A DNA stretch of 64,000 bases from Chryseobacterium joostei (GTDB lineage: Bacteria > Bacteroidota > Bacteroidia > Flavobacteriales > Weeksellaceae). The notes below the pieces were generated by a model. The model was given only the letters and a program-made list of their open reading frames with translations, searched no databases and had not been told where the DNA came from. Shown here one piece after another: positions 63,634 to 64,000 of this stretch; positions within the stretch are counted from its first letter, which is position 1, and the number at the start of each line of letters is the position of its first letter. Where the stretch lies: NCBI RefSeq assembly GCF_003815775.1, contig NZ_CP033926.1, forward strand, positions 4,526,001-4,590,000, in the 5' to 3' direction. Both the position numbers and the translations under genes were made by a program.

Positions 63634-64000
63634 TTACCTGATATATATTCTACCTCTTTTTTTACCAGTACTAGGCCTGAATTTAGTGAGCTTACATTTT
63701 TCAGGAACGGAAGACTTTTTGGGGGATTTTATCAGATTCCAGTTCATGTAATAGTAGTTTTTTTCATTCCAATCTAAAAGTTCAGCTTTTCCTTTATCTT
63801 CAGCCGGATATGATGTAGGGTAAAACTCAATCACCATTTTTTTTTCTTTTATGATGCCTGTAATGACCCCCTCTTCTTTTATTTTTCCGTAAGCTTTGAA
63901 TAAATATGATCCCTTGATGCTATCATTATCTTTCTTTTTTTCTAAACTTATATGGAACTGAATCTGTTGAGAAATGTACATGTTTGAATATTCCCAGTCT
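63634..64000 (-). CDS. Unknown protein, cut by the window edge
   Basis: The frame runs from 63634 up to the right end of the window without a stop; codons before the ATG at 63981 (DWEYSN) read sensibly, so the gene probably starts outside. The visible 121 or so residues are basic and strand-rich (GVITGIIKEKKMVIEFYPTS, NEKNYYYMNWNLI), with a Lys/Arg-rich end. It resembles small exported proteins that test or modify solutes, but I cannot place it. Confidence 0.65.
   Translation of the reverse strand, partial: DWEYSNMYISQQIQFHISLEKKKDNDSIKGSYLFKAYGKIKEEGVITGIIKEKKMVIEFYPTSYPAEDKGKAELLDWNEKNYYYMNWNLIKSPKKSSVPEKCKLTKFRPSTGKKRGRIYIR

Overview
The window looks like chromosomal DNA of a Chryseobacterium-type flavobacterium (Bacteroidota). 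The evidence is A/T-rich sequence, Bacteroidota-type promoters (TAnnTTTG at -7) before hcp, rpsO, pnp, glk, sdaA and others, few clear Shine-Dalgarno sites, a T6SS subtype iii Hcp/VgrG pair, a DUF1501/DUF1800 gene pair, and small Cys-rich peptides with a Chryseobacterium-like leader. Identifications rest on reading motifs and family resemblance; no database search was run.

Layout. 1-6 kb: end of an RND efflux operon with its TolC-like lipoprotein, a cold-shock-domain protein, an SDR oxidoreductase, lgt and a VIT-family transporter. 6-15.2 kb: a T6SS cargo cluster with hcp, vgrG, a DUF2931 lipoprotein, a Tle1-like (DUF2235) lipase effector, a PAAR-like (DUF4280) protein with a possible wall-degrading C-terminus, and exported candidate immunity proteins. 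15.3-20.9 kb: an A/T-rich island with a serine recombinase, small unknown genes and gene fragments separated by a repeated 14-17 bp element, and a trypsin-like protease gene beside a HEPN-motif gene. It ends at the 3' end of a tRNA-Leu gene. 21-28 kb: housekeeping genes (MBL hydrolase, fRMsr, cupin, BtuF-like, mgtE), then three tandem Cys-rich peptide genes. 28-36 kb: rpsO, a sugar MFS transporter, pnp, and a TonB-type barrel protein with a MarR regulator. 36.5-41.4 kb: a TfoX-like protein, two DNA polymerase beta-type nucleotidyltransferases, and cobT-cobS-cobC. 41.4-47.9 kb: a lipoprotein, then an RNA-repair-like locus made of rtcB, a tRNA-like RNA, a helical-repeat/TerD-like protein, a HopJ-family protein and a WYL regulator. 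48-64 kb: DUF1501/DUF1800, a porin-like barrel, glucokinase, tandem YceI proteins, amt, sdaA, a serine hydrolase operon, and tyrA with an attenuator-like leader.

The most striking pattern is a shared regulatory site. A 19-bp inverted repeat, TRCGCAA-N5-TTGCGYA, sits at the -33 position of three promoters, always at the same distance from the -7 box: before rtcB, before a YcgL-like nucleotidyltransferase 7.4 kb away, and before an unknown gene in the recombinase island. With the WYL regulator next to rtcB, this suggests one regulon joining RNA ligation, nucleotidyl transfer and an island gene. Between rtcB and its downstream partner lies a roughly 100-nt RNA with intact tRNA acceptor, D and T arms but an extended arm in place of the anticodon arm, followed by two tandem hairpins that keep pairing through a compensatory change. 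This resembles the Ro60/Y-RNA/RtcB repair operons of other bacteria, but the protein partner has a TerD-like rather than a von Willebrand A C-terminus. I regard this as the best candidate for an undescribed system here.
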